From positions 1 to 64,000 of the forward strand of contig CAJTPS010000015.1 in assembly GCA_910578555.1 (NCBI GenBank): a stretch of DNA of 64,000 nucleotides, written 5' to 3'. The position numbers and the translations under genes were made by a program. Every line of letters starts with the position of its first letter. The first letter of the stretch is position 1. Under the pieces are notes generated by a model. That model did no database searches, was not told the origin of the DNA, and saw only the letters and a list, made by a program, of their open reading frames with translations. Below, one piece after another: positions 28,339 through 37,562 of the stretch. This stretch comes from an uncultured Lachnospiraceae bacterium. GTDB taxonomy: Bacteria; Bacillota; Clostridia; Lachnospirales; Lachnospiraceae.

Positions 28339-28842
28339 ATGAGAATTGTGATTTTGGAAGATTATCCGGATAGACTGGCTGGGACAGTGCAGCAGCTAAA
28401 CGATATTTGCCCGGGATGCGAAGTGGACGTATTGTGTTATAATCCGCAGAATGATTATGGAACCAAAACAGAGGAATTGAGACAGAAGCTTTCCTGCAAT
28501 GTAACGATTGTAAATTACTGGAATCTGGAAGAGCAGCTTGACGAGTTGTATAATGATCCGGATACACTGTTTCTGTTTGATACCGACATTGACCGAGGCG
28601 CTGTGATTGAGGTGTTCGAGTATCGGATTAATGTGCGATATGCGTTGAAAAAGCGAGATGATGAAGGCGAACAATCATACAGAATATGGTTTTATACGAC
28701 TGTTGAGCATTTGAAACGCGCAATAGAGAGAACATTTGGAGAACACGTCATTGTGGCGGGACAAAATGGTACGTCGCTTCGGTTGGAGCTGGAAGGTTGC
28801 CCTACCTTCGTTGAAGCATTAGGAATACATCAAGCTGTATAA
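28339..28842 (+). CDS. receiver-like small protein
   Basis: This 167-residue protein begins RIVILEDYPDRL, like the first strand and acidic pocket of a response-regulator receiver domain, and has TLFLFDTDIDRGAVIEVF about residue 75, where a receiver would carry its phospho-acceptor aspartate. The end (EHVIVAGQNGTSLRLEL) does not show the usual lysine loop clearly, so it may be a degenerate receiver or a different Rossmann-like fold. No DNA-binding domain follows. RBS GGGAGG is 8 bases before ATG and only 12 bases after the giant gene. It probably works with that protein's ATPase domain; I infer this from position only. Confidence 0.6.
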   Translation: MRIVILEDYPDRLAGTVQQLNDICPGCEVDVLCYNPQNDYGTKTEELRQKLSCNVTIVNYWNLEEQLDELYNDPDTLFLFDTDIDRGAVIEVFEYRINVRYALKKRDDEGEQSYRIWFYTTVEHLKRAIERTFGEHVIVAGQNGTSLRLELEGCPTFVEALGIHQAV

Positions 28843-29979
28843 ATGCAGAAGTTATATTATTATACGACAACAGATACAATGAGCAAAATTTTGCAGAATG
28901 GGAATATATGGGCGACCAATCTGGATTATATGAATGATTCGCGGGAGTATCTGAATGGGATCAGTGAAATCAGGAAGCTGGTTACAGATTCTACTATTAC
29001 AGAAAAGTGGTTTGAGTCAAAACAGAAGCGGAAGGAATATGAAGAATGTATCGCCAAGGAAATCTTTAGTGAACAGAACGGGGAAGAAAGACAGAATATA
29101 TCATCTCGCTACACGATTTCTTTTTGCAGGAAGAAAGATTTATTAAGCCAGTGGACTACATATGCGAAGGAGTCAGGTGTCTGTCTTGAAATGATATTTG
29201 AGTCAGACAGAACAAATAAGTATCTTTTGTACCAGAAAGACCAAAAGGATCAAGAAAAGCGAAAAATTACTGTTGAAAAAGAACTGAAGGAAATATATTA
29301 TTTTACAAAAGAGCGCAGTAATCAGCAGGAGTATCAAGAAACAGCAGAAAAGATTCTGTCAGATTTGTTTGGGGAAAATGCCGAGAATTTAGATAGTGAA
29401 AGCTTGATTGAAAGGTGGGCGCAGGTTAGCATTTTCGTTAAACAGTATGATTTTTATCAGGAAGAAGAAATGCGACTGGCTTTTGATACAATGACAATTA
29501 ACAGTGAAACGGGAAAGCAGCCGCGAATAGGCTATAGAACTGACAAGCATGTAATGAAGCCGTATTTGGATGTGCAGTGTAAAGATGGCTGGCCGATTGC
29601 TTCTGTGATGGTTGGACCCGGTTATAATCAAGATGTGGTTTATAAGAGTATCAAATTCTTTTTAGACCATGCTAAGATAATGTCAAGTGCGCTTGTAACA
29701 GAGACGCAGTGGAAGGAACAGATTAAGAATTATCTGTGTCATAGTAAAAAAATTTTTCCATTCTGGAAAGAACTTGAGCAGGGCAAAACGGTTTCTGAGA
29801 AAAGCATAAAAAGCTTGTATGATAAGTGGCAGGCATTTTCATTACCAGCAAAGGAAGCAGTATTAACAGATATTGCTGAGATTATTAAGCAGTCGAAATA
29901 TGGCTTGGATTTTGAGAATTATTATCTCACAAGAAGCGGGATTATAGCCGAAAAATCAACTATTCCGTATATCTATTAA
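28843..29979 (+). CDS. DUF2971 family protein
   Basis: This 378-residue protein opens with LYYYTTTDTMSKILQNGNIW and NLDYMNDSRE, then SFCRKKDLLSQWTTYAKESGVCLEM around residues 95-125. These are the two blocks of the DUF2971 family, whose members are often found near phage-defence and mobile genes. It begins directly after the stop of the receiver-like gene with no spacer and no good RBS, so it depends on translational coupling. The C-terminal half is Lys/Glu-rich and helical. By position it may be the effector or the sensor of the three-gene system; nothing in the sequence decides this. A clear terminator follows at 30005. Confidence 0.78.
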   Translation: MQKLYYYTTTDTMSKILQNGNIWATNLDYMNDSREYLNGISEIRKLVTDSTITEKWFESKQKRKEYEECIAKEIFSEQNGEERQNISSRYTISFCRKKDLLSQWTTYAKESGVCLEMIFESDRTNKYLLYQKDQKDQEKRKITVEKELKEIYYFTKERSNQQEYQETAEKILSDLFGENAENLDSESLIERWAQVSIFVKQYDFYQEEEMRLAFDTMTINSETGKQPRIGYRTDKHVMKPYLDVQCKDGWPIASVMVGPGYNQDVVYKSIKFFLDHAKIMSSALVTETQWKEQIKNYLCHSKKIFPFWKELEQGKTVSEKSIKSLYDKWQAFSLPAKEAVLTDIAEIIKQSKYGLDFENYYLTRSGIIAEKSTIPYIY

Positions 29980-30004
29980 TGCTATAAGAGATGATCTTTT
30001 ATAT

Positions 30005-30036
30005 AACAGCCGGAGATAAATTCCCCGGCTGTTTTG
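30005..30036 (+). terminator. intrinsic terminator of the three-gene operon
   Basis: AACAGCCGG (30005-30013) pairs with CCGGCTGTT (30025-30033), and TTTT ends the element. It marks the operon end 25 bases after the DUF2971 stop. Confidence 0.75.
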
Positions 30037-30115
30037 AGTTCGTGACGAGTTTTCTGAGTTTAATAATATCTCAACGGAATTACTCATATTCTCGCAATCC
30101 AACATGTTTGATTTG

Positions 30116-30844
30116 TCACTGCTCATGCCTCCGCAGTCCCCACACCGACAATGCGGACAAGAGCATAATATAGACAATACATCCCGCCAGGAAAGTGTCC
30201 GTATCGAGCGTCATATGGGGATTGTTGGCGCGCATGCCCATGCAGTAGAGCGAGTACGGATAGTATAATCCCCAGCCCTGATTCGTTATCATGAGACCAC
30301 CGATGCCGCCGGCAAGACCGACGCCGATGGGAACCGCGAAGGAACGTATGAACATGGAGACGGCAAGCTGGATACAGCCGATTACGATTCCCCCGAGGAT
30401 ACCGCAGGCAAACCACCCTAAGGATTCCTTCGGCGGAAGCCCGGGCAGGCCGCAGAGCCTGCCGCACAGACAGTACAGCAGGAAGATCCATGCATTGCCC
30501 GCGATGATCATGATGGCCGCCTGTACCAGTTTACCCAGATACAAGGATAAGCGGGGAACCGGCGCGGTCAGAAAACTGTTCCAGTTATTCCGTATGTGTT
30601 CTAAACGCCATAGATAAGAGCAGTAGGTGCCGATGAGAGCCGGCATAAAGATATAGCACAGGAAAAGCGAGTGCTGTGACCACAGGCTGTACCATTCACT
30701 TTGCAGGACACCCTGATTTGCCATGTAATTAGTGGTGCCGAAGAAAGCGGATATGACCGGCAGGATCAAGAAGGCCAGCCACACCGGGCTGCGTTTCAGC
30801 TTCAGCCGTTCTGATTTGATTGTTCTGATAATTGACAGATTCAT
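30116..30844 (-). CDS. ABC-2 type permease, lantibiotic-immunity (LanEG) class
   Basis: This 242-residue protein has six predicted helices and opens IRTIKSERLKLKRSPVWLAF, the KSExxKLKRS start of the MutE/MutG/EpiE permeases. It forms the membrane channel with the second permease and the ATPase encoded just upstream. By family such transporters expel or relocate cationic peptide antibiotics from the membrane. GAGGG upstream supports ATG 30844 over the TTG at 30877. Third gene of the minus-strand operon. Confidence 0.8.
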   Translation of the reverse strand: MNLSIIRTIKSERLKLKRSPVWLAFLILPVISAFFGTTNYMANQGVLQSEWYSLWSQHSLFLCYIFMPALIGTYCSYLWRLEHIRNNWNSFLTAPVPRLSLYLGKLVQAAIMIIAGNAWIFLLYCLCGRLCGLPGLPPKESLGWFACGILGGIVIGCIQLAVSMFIRSFAVPIGVGLAGGIGGLMITNQGWGLYYPYSLYCMGMRANNPHMTLDTDTFLAGCIVYIMLLSALSVWGLRRHEQ

Positions 30845-30954
30845 ATATATTCCCTCGTCTTTCTTGATATCGTTCAAAGTTTTTTCATTTTATGGATTTG
30901 TAATGTAAATTCCACAATCCTATTGTTTGAACTGCTGTTTCCAAAGCAAAAATA

Positions 30955-31707
30955 TTATATATTTTTCCGTGCAAACAACACTCTCCCGCCCACGTAGAAA
31001 ACGACGATCCAGACGAATATACAGACCACCGCGGCCGTTTCAACCGGCGAGAAAGTACGGTAACAGAATGTGCTTATTCTGGTGGCCTCATCCCACTCGG
31101 ACCAGACCAGCACGGCGCTCAGGTTTCCGCCCCACGGGAGAAAAGAATGCGTGGTGACAAACATCAGAAGCAGTGCTGCCATAGATCCGCCGAGTCCCGC
31201 TACGAGCGCAATCATCTGATTGGCGAAGAGCATGGACAGGGCAAGCTGCAGCAGGAACAGGGATATATTGGCGGCGACTTTTAACCCGTAGGAAAGCAGA
31301 TAATATTTTACGTCAGGATTTCCCGCGTATCCCAGATAATAGCCCAGTGCGATAAAGAAGGCGAATTGGACGGCAAACAGTGCGGCAATGATGATACATC
31401 CGCACACGGCTTTGGCGTGATAGAGACTGCCTGCGCTGCGCAGTATTTCAAGCTGCTTATAAGTGTTTCCTTTGTGCTCGATGTCCGCAAGGCGGGAGGC
31501 GAGCACGGACATCATAGCCGGCACCATGATACCGTCTAAGAGGGACAGGAAGTACAACAGCGACATCCAGCCGCTTTGCAGTTCCCACTCCCGGGGATCA
31601 CGCATGGACCAGAGCCCCCACACGAGCTGCACTGATAACAGGGCAAACATGGTCAGCCAGACTTTTCTTCTCCTGATCTTATAGAATTCTAATCGTAATG
31701 TTTTCAT
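30955..31707 (-). CDS. ABC-2 type permease, lantibiotic-immunity (LanEG) class
   Basis: This 250-residue six-helix protein begins KTLRLEFYKIRRRKVWLTMF, a basic amphipathic start like that of the neighbouring permease, and has the DIEHKGNTYKQLE segment seen in lantibiotic-protection permeases. Its start overlaps the stop of the ATPase gene (ATGA), with AAAGGAG 9 bases upstream. Together the operon has the F-E-G organisation of LanFEG or CprABC systems. Confidence 0.8.
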   Translation of the reverse strand: MKTLRLEFYKIRRRKVWLTMFALLSVQLVWGLWSMRDPREWELQSGWMSLLYFLSLLDGIMVPAMMSVLASRLADIEHKGNTYKQLEILRSAGSLYHAKAVCGCIIIAALFAVQFAFFIALGYYLGYAGNPDVKYYLLSYGLKVAANISLFLLQLALSMLFANQMIALVAGLGGSMAALLLMFVTTHSFLPWGGNLSAVLVWSEWDEATRISTFCYRTFSPVETAAVVCIFVWIVVFYVGGRVLFARKNI

Positions 31708-32624
31708 AGACTTGACTCCTTTCCGGTCAGAGACAGGAAAATATCTTCCAGGCTCTTCTCCCGTTTTTCGACGCGGTATAAAGCGATATTGTGGCTAACC
31801 AGCCGGCGGCAGAGCTGGGCGATATACGCATCCTCGATCATGGGGATCAGCAGGTAATCCGCTTCTTTTTCAACGGCGATACCGTCCTGATGCAGCAGGG
31901 AGATTGCGGTGGCAGGCTGGTCGGTGCGCAGGGCAATCTGCTGCTTCGCATGGGAATGCAGAGCCTCTAACGTGTCCTGATAGACCAGTTCGCCTTTGCG
32001 GATAATGCCTACATGGTCGGCCATCTGGTCGATCTCGCTGAGCAGATGGGAGGAGACGACCACGGTGATGCCATACTGTTCGGGCAGCGTACAAATCAGA
32101 GAACGCATTTCCTGTATGCCTGCCGGGTCGAGACCGTTGGTCGGCTCGTCGAGGATGAGCAGCTTTGGGAAACCGAGCAGCGCGGCTGCCAGTCCGAGGC
32201 GCTGTTTCATGCCGAGAGAGTAGTGGCTGACTTTCTTCTTGCGGGCGTCATGCAGGCGCACGATGTTCAGCACCTTGTCGATATCCTCTTTGGGACAGCC
32301 CTTGAGCGTCTGCAGAATCGTCAGATTTTCTTCTCCTGTCAGATGACCGTAATAACTGGGCGATTCAATCAAGGAACCGGTGTCGGCGAGGAGCTTTATG
32401 CGGTTTTGGTCATTGACGGGCACGCCGAAGAGCGTGATGGAACCCTCGGTAGGTCTGGCAAGGCCGAGGATCATCTTGAGCGTGGTCGATTTGCCGGCGC
32501 CGTTTGGGCCTAAGAATCCGTAGACGGCGCCCTGCGGCACCTGCATATGCAGGGAACTGACACAGCGGACTTTGCCGTATTGTTTTGTTAGATTTGTGGT
32601 TTCGATTAAGTTTTGTGCAGCCAT
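31704..32624 (-). CDS. ABC transporter ATPase (BcrA/LanF type)
   Basis: This 306-residue ATPase has Walker A GPNGAGKST, Q-loop region, signature YSLGMKQRLGLAAALL, Walker B KLLILDEPTNGLD and the switch histidine in VVVSSHLLSEI. A roughly 90-residue C-terminal domain follows, as in bacitracin and lantibiotic exporters. It energises the two ABC-2 permeases downstream. The operon is divergent from a two-component system 344 bases away, which likely controls it in response to peptide antibiotics; this is inference from similar Clostridia loci such as cprABC-cprRK. Confidence 0.85.
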   Translation of the reverse strand: MAAQNLIETTNLTKQYGKVRCVSSLHMQVPQGAVYGFLGPNGAGKSTTLKMILGLARPTEGSITLFGVPVNDQNRIKLLADTGSLIESPSYYGHLTGEENLTILQTLKGCPKEDIDKVLNIVRLHDARKKKVSHYSLGMKQRLGLAAALLGFPKLLILDEPTNGLDPAGIQEMRSLICTLPEQYGITVVVSSHLLSEIDQMADHVGIIRKGELVYQDTLEALHSHAKQQIALRTDQPATAISLLHQDGIAVEKEADYLLIPMIEDAYIAQLCRRLVSHNIALYRVEKREKSLEDIFLSLTGKESSL

Positions 32625-32968
32625 AGTTTACCTCGTTTCTGCGCTGTTTTCTGCGCTTTATTCCACTTTTCTTAAATGATTGTGGTATATGTGATAAGGG
32701 CGGTACAGCATAAGCCAAGCCGGCCGCTGTACCAAATCGTTACCGTAAGCATAAGCCGGCGGCCTTACAGGCAGATGAAAGCTACATTACATTTACATTA
32801 AGATTCGGGATAAATTGTTCCGGGGTGGGGAAAAAGATAGTATACTGCTATGTGTAAGGTATGAAAAGAAGGACTGCGGCAACAGCCCTGCGCGATCGTA
32901 ATGGCAGTAAGACGGGAGCAGGCCGTATGAAGAGTAAGCAAGAATATTGAACAAAGGAGCCGCAATTT
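32625..32968. other. divergent intergenic region between ABC operon and two-component genes
   Basis: The 344 bases contain two stem candidates, GGTACAGC...GCTGTACC (32703-32734) and GTAAG...CTTAC (about 32746-32769), sharing the direct repeat GCATAAGCC followed by GCCGGC. They could be operator sites for the response regulator. A TATACT near 32847 may serve the regulator gene but its -35 is poorly spaced. No gene was seen. Confidence 0.4.
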
Positions 32969-33724
32969 ATGAATATACATGAGTATAAAATCATGCTGGT
33001 GGATGACGAGCCGCAGCTGCGGGAGATGGTTGGGGAGTTCCTTGCCAAAGAAGGATTTGACAATGTAGTGTGCGCGGGGAACTGCCGGGAAGCGCGGGAG
33101 GTATATCACAGAGAATATCCTGCGCTGGTTCTGCTGGATGTGATGCTGCCGGACGGCGACGGCTTCGGGCTTCTTAGAGAACTGCACGAGGAATCGGAAG
33201 TGCCGGTGATCTTCCTGTCTGCACGGGATGAGGACGAGAACAGACTGCGGGGTCTGGGACTGGGCGCCGATGATTACATTACGAAACCTTTTCTGCCGAA
33301 AGAACTGATACTGCGGGTGAACGCTGTGCTCAAGAGAGTGTACCGCGTCAGGGATACAGGGCAGGAGAATCAGAAGATCCTGCTGGGGGACTGCTGCGTG
33401 GACCTGGGGAGCGGTGTTGTGCGAAGAATCAGGAATGCGGGAACAACTGCAGTGACCGGGTCAGCCGGGGCGGGAGAGCCGGAAACGGCGGGGGAAATTA
33501 CGCTTACGGCGAAGGAATATGCCATTATGGAGAAGCTGTCCGCCAACAGAGGAAGGATCGTGACGATCGATGCGCTGTGCGATGCCGTGTGGCAGGAGGG
33601 CAATTACGGATATGAGAATACGCTGATCGTGCATATCAGACGGCTGCGGGAGAAGATCGAAGAAGACCCTTCCCACCCACGTTATCTGCTGACGGTGCGC
33701 GGTCTGGGTTATAAGTTGGTGTAG
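32969..33724 (+). CDS. OmpR-family response regulator
   Basis: This 251-residue regulator has an N-terminal receiver with the acidic pair D10-D11 (MLVDDEP), phospho-acceptor D57 in LVLLDVMLPDGDGFG and K in DDYITKPFLPKEL. A linker with an unusual Gly/Ala/Glu-rich insert (GTTAVTGSAGAGEPETAGE) leads to a winged-helix output domain (LTAKEYAIMEKL ... HIRRLREKIEEDP ... VRGLGYKLV). RBS AAAGGAG is 9 bases upstream. With the kinase 80 bases downstream and the ABC operon opposite, it likely activates peptide-antibiotic resistance. Confidence 0.87.
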   Translation: MNIHEYKIMLVDDEPQLREMVGEFLAKEGFDNVVCAGNCREAREVYHREYPALVLLDVMLPDGDGFGLLRELHEESEVPVIFLSARDEDENRLRGLGLGADDYITKPFLPKELILRVNAVLKRVYRVRDTGQENQKILLGDCCVDLGSGVVRRIRNAGTTAVTGSAGAGEPETAGEITLTAKEYAIMEKLSANRGRIVTIDALCDAVWQEGNYGYENTLIVHIRRLREKIEEDPSHPRYLLTVRGLGYKLV

Positions 33725-33804
33725 CGGAGATACGTTCAGATTGCGCAAAGCAGAAGCATGGAAAGCTTGGGTGCGATGGGCAGATGGACACGTTAGAGGA
33801 AGGC

Positions 33805-35064
33805 ATGGTTGCTAATATGAGAATCAGGAACAGAAAGCCGGGAATCCGCACATTATCGCAGTATGTGGTTGCTCTGGTGTGGACTATTGTGCTGACATTT
33901 ATTATTAATTTGATCCTGCTGTTTATATTGCTGCTTCAATACCGTCAGTATAAGCCGGAATATATGTACGGCGGTACGGTCATGGAGGAACTTACACTGA
34001 CACAAGAGGGATATGAGCTGAGTGATCTTATGCGGGAAAGACTGACCCGGCTGGATCAGTGGGCCATGCTGTTAGATGAAAACGGACAGGTTATCTGGAG
34101 CTTCAGGAAACCGGCGGAGATCAAAGATTCCTACAGCCGGTCCGATATTGCGAACATGTGCAGGTGGTATCTGCAGGATTATCCGGTTTATCTGCGCGTG
34201 TGGGATGACAAGATCATGGTGGTGGCGCGTCCGAAGGATTCCATGTGGAAATACAATATAGAATTTCCGGTTGCATGGATAAAATATATGCTGAAAACCG
34301 GGATCTGGCTTGCCGTGCTTGACTTCATTGGCATACTGGCACTGATGGCGTTTTTACTCAGGAGAGGAGCAAAGGACAGGGAGCTGGCGCGGATCGAATG
34401 GATCGCGGGGATATCTCATGATATCCGCACACCGCTGTCGATGGTGATGGGATATGTGGATATGCTGGAGCGCAACGAAGAGCTTGCGGAGGAGGAGCGG
34501 CGGGAAGCGGCTGTAATCCGGCATCAGAGTATCGTTATGAAGGAGTTGATCGAGGATCTGAATCTGACTTCCCGGCTGGAATATTCCATGCAGCCGCTTC
34601 GTGTGGAGAAGGTACGTCCCACTGCGGTGGTGCGCGAGGTGGCGGCAGCATTCTTAAGCGATGCGAAAGAGGGGGAATTAGAGATTGAGATTGACCTGTC
34701 CGGCGACGCGGAGGAACTGTGGATCAGGGCGGACGAGAAATTGTTAGTCAGGACGCTGCGCAATCTGTTTCACAACAGTCTGCAGCATGGCAGACAGGGG
34801 GAAACAATGCTGATCCGTCTGCATATATGGCGGGAACGGAAGTGGTGCTGCATCAGTTTTGCGGATAACGGAACCGGCTATTCCGCGGAAGTGCTGCGCG
34901 GGCTGCAGGGCGGCAGGAGGAAGCGTGCAGAACAGAAGATCAGGGGGCTTGGTATCGTGCAGAAGATCGTGCTGGCGCATGGCGGCAGAACATGCTTCCG
35001 GAATAACGCGGAAGGTGGGTGTTACTGCGAGATGCGGTTTCGCGAATATTGTGCAAAAAAGTGA
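33805..35064 (+). CDS. membrane sensor histidine kinase
   Basis: This 419-residue protein has helices at about 18-40 and 170-190 flanking a roughly 120-residue extracytoplasmic sensor. The HisKA box ISHDIRTPLSMVMGYVDML has H205; the ATPase domain shows RTLRNLFHNSLQHG, FADNGTGYS and GLGIVQKIVLAHGG. No HAMP is evident. AGAGGA at 33795-33800 favours ATG 33805; ATG 33784 is in frame but lacks an RBS. It is the cognate partner of the OmpR-type regulator immediately upstream. Confidence 0.85.
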   Translation: MVANMRIRNRKPGIRTLSQYVVALVWTIVLTFIINLILLFILLLQYRQYKPEYMYGGTVMEELTLTQEGYELSDLMRERLTRLDQWAMLLDENGQVIWSFRKPAEIKDSYSRSDIANMCRWYLQDYPVYLRVWDDKIMVVARPKDSMWKYNIEFPVAWIKYMLKTGIWLAVLDFIGILALMAFLLRRGAKDRELARIEWIAGISHDIRTPLSMVMGYVDMLERNEELAEEERREAAVIRHQSIVMKELIEDLNLTSRLEYSMQPLRVEKVRPTAVVREVAAAFLSDAKEGELEIEIDLSGDAEELWIRADEKLLVRTLRNLFHNSLQHGRQGETMLIRLHIWRERKWCCISFADNGTGYSAEVLRGLQGGRRKRAEQKIRGLGIVQKIVLAHGGRTCFRNNAEGGCYCEMRFREYCAKK

Positions 35065-35181
35065 TAAGAAAGATATAGAAATGGCTGTGCTGCTGTGCTA
35101 CACTGAGGATATCATAGCTATTCGGTACTTTATGAACTGTTGCATAAAGTATAATAGAGAAGGCAGGAGGGTTATTGTAAA

Positions 35182-37461
35182 ATGACAGCAGAGAAGATCA
35201 AAGAACTGGTGGCACAGATGACTTTGGAGGAAAAAGCGGCGATGTGTTCCGGTGCGGATTTCTGGCATACGGAGGCGGTGGAGCGCCTCGGCATACCGGC
35301 CAGTATGGTCTCGGACGGACCTCACGGGCTTCGTAAGCAGAATGAGGAGGGCGATCACCTGGGGATCAACGACAGCATCAAGGCAGTATGTTTTCCGGCC
35401 GGATGCGGAACGGCGGCATCTTTTAACAGAGAGCTGCTGACGCAGATGGGAGAGACGCTGGGCAATGAGTGCCAGGCAGAGGGCGTCAGCGTGATCTTAG
35501 GACCTGCGGTTAATATTAAGCGTTCCCCGCTGTGCGGACGTAATTTTGAGTACTATTCGGAAGATCCGCTTGTGGCAAGCGAGATGGCGGGCGCGCTGAT
35601 CCATGGAATACAGAGTAAAAATGTCGGCACGAGTATCAAACATTTTCTTGCGAATAACCAGGAGACCAGAAGAATGTCCTCGGACTCCCGGGTCGATGAG
35701 CGGACGCTCCATGAAATATATCTGGCAGCTTTCGAGGGTGCGGTGAAGAAAGAGAAACCCTGGACCGTTATGTGTTCCTACAATAAGATTAACGGTACGT
35801 ATGCGGCGCAGAACCACCAGTATCTGACGGAGACGCTCCGGGATCAGTGGGGATTTGACGGCTATGTCATGAGCGACTGGGGTGCGGTCAACAATCGTGT
35901 GGAAGATCTGAAAGCGGGACTGGATCTGGAGATGCCGGGTTCTAACGGTGCAAATGATAAGATGATCGCAGGTGCGGTCTTAAGCGGTGAACTGGACGAG
36001 AGCATTGTGGATGAAGCAGTGGAGCGTATTCTGAACATCGTGTTCCGCTACGAGGATAACCGTGACCGCAGCGCCGTATTTGATAAGGATAAGGATCATG
36101 AGATGGCGCGCAGGGTGGCGGAAGAAACGATCGTTCTGCTGAAAAATGAAAGTGTGCTTCCGTTGTCCGACAGTCAGAAAGTTGCATTTATTGGGAAATA
36201 TGCGAAGAAGCCTCGCTATCAGGGCGGCGGCAGCTCTCATATCAACAGCCACAAGATTACATCGGCGCTTGACGCGGCGGCGGAAATGAAGAATGTTACC
36301 TATGCGCAGGGCTTCGAGGATGTGGAGGATAAGACTGATGAGAAGCTGCTTGCGGAGGCGGTGGAAGCGGCGCGGAATGCGGATGTGGCGGTTATTTTCG
36401 CGGGGCTTCCGGATAAATTTGAGTCCGAGGGATTCGACAGAAAGCACATGGCTATGCCGGACTGCCAGAATGAATTGATTGAGAAGGTTGCGGCGGTACA
36501 GCCCAATACGGTCGTGGTTCTGCACAACGGTTCTCCGGTAGAGATGCCCTGGATCGGTCAGGTCAAAGGCATTGTGGAGGCATATCTGGGCGGGCAGGCA
36601 GTAGGCGGCGCAGTATGCGATATCCTGTTCGGTAAGGTCAATCCCAGCGCAAAACTGCCGGAGACATTTCCTTTGCGGTTAGAGGATAACCCGTCCTACC
36701 TGTCTTATATTGGTGAGGGCGATATGGTGGAGTACCGCGAGGGTATATTCGTGGGATACCGCTATTATGATAAGAAAAAGATGGATGTGCTGTTCCCTTT
36801 CGGTTACGGTCTGTCCTACACGACCTTTGCATATTCCAATCTGACGGTGGACAAAGAGCAAATGAAGGATACGGATACGCTGCGCGTGACGGTAGATGTG
36901 ACGAACACAGGCGACGTGGCGGGTAAAGAAGTCGTGCAGCTCTATGTGGCTGACCGGGAGAGTACGGCGATCCGTCCGGTCAAAGAGCTTCGCGATTTTG
37001 CCAAAGTGGAACTGGCGCCCGGAGAGACGAAGACGGTGACCTTCACACTGGATCAGCGTGCGTTCGCATACTATAGCGTGCGAATCCATGACTGGCACGT
37101 GGAGACCGGTGCGTTTGACATTATGATCGGTAAATCTTCCAGAGATATCGTGCTGACGAAGACAGTGACGGTAGAGTCCACGGTAAAGCTTCCGTTTGTA
37201 TATACGACGGACACGACGCTTGGAGATATCAGGAAGGACCCCGGAGCTTGGGAACTGGTAAATGAACTGTTCAAGGGCGGATTCTTCAGCGATCAGCCGG
37301 AAGGTGGAGAAAGCGAGGCGGCCGGCGAAGCGATATCGGATGAGATGAATAACGCCATGATAGAATATTTGCCGCTGCGCGGACCGATCAGCTTTACCGG
37401 TAAGGTGACCATGGCGGATGTGCAGGCGCTTGTGGATAAGCTGAACGCACTGGAAGAGTAA
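35182..37461 (+). CDS. glycoside hydrolase family 3 beta-glucosidase-type enzyme
   Basis: This 759-residue enzyme has no signal peptide, so it acts inside the cell on imported oligosaccharides. The GH3 N-terminal barrel shows VSDGPHGLRKQ and KHFLANNQE, and the nucleophile is D232 in YVMSDWGAV. The alpha/beta sandwich domain follows (about 315-540, FAGLPDKFESEGFDRK), then a fibronectin III-like domain (VDVTNTGDVAGKEVVQLYV). By family it removes terminal beta-linked glucose or related sugars. AGGAGGG precedes the ATG by 9 bases. It is monocistronic, ending near a two-way terminator. Confidence 0.9.
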   Translation: MTAEKIKELVAQMTLEEKAAMCSGADFWHTEAVERLGIPASMVSDGPHGLRKQNEEGDHLGINDSIKAVCFPAGCGTAASFNRELLTQMGETLGNECQAEGVSVILGPAVNIKRSPLCGRNFEYYSEDPLVASEMAGALIHGIQSKNVGTSIKHFLANNQETRRMSSDSRVDERTLHEIYLAAFEGAVKKEKPWTVMCSYNKINGTYAAQNHQYLTETLRDQWGFDGYVMSDWGAVNNRVEDLKAGLDLEMPGSNGANDKMIAGAVLSGELDESIVDEAVERILNIVFRYEDNRDRSAVFDKDKDHEMARRVAEETIVLLKNESVLPLSDSQKVAFIGKYAKKPRYQGGGSSHINSHKITSALDAAAEMKNVTYAQGFEDVEDKTDEKLLAEAVEAARNADVAVIFAGLPDKFESEGFDRKHMAMPDCQNELIEKVAAVQPNTVVVLHNGSPVEMPWIGQVKGIVEAYLGGQAVGGAVCDILFGKVNPSAKLPETFPLRLEDNPSYLSYIGEGDMVEYREGIFVGYRYYDKKKMDVLFPFGYGLSYTTFAYSNLTVDKEQMKDTDTLRVTVDVTNTGDVAGKEVVQLYVADRESTAIRPVKELRDFAKVELAPGETKTVTFTLDQRAFAYYSVRIHDWHVETGAFDIMIGKSSRDIVLTKTVTVESTVKLPFVYTTDTTLGDIRKDPGAWELVNELFKGGFFSDQPEGGESEAAGEAISDEMNNAMIEYLPLRGPISFTGKVTMADVQALVDKLNALEE

Positions 37462-37514
37462 GTCTGTATATGCGGAAGACCGGGAAGATTTTAAACGAAA
37501 AACGAGAGAATCAT

Positions 37515-37548
37515 AAAAGGCAGAATCTATATTTCGATTCTGCCTTTT
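37515..37548. terminator. bidirectional intrinsic terminator
   Basis: AAAAGGCAGAATC (37515-37527) and GATTCTGCCTTTT (37536-37548) form a 13-base perfect stem with A-run and T-run, serving the GH3 gene and the convergent pyrG gene. Confidence 0.85.
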
Positions 37549-37562
37549 GACTGTTTTTAATT

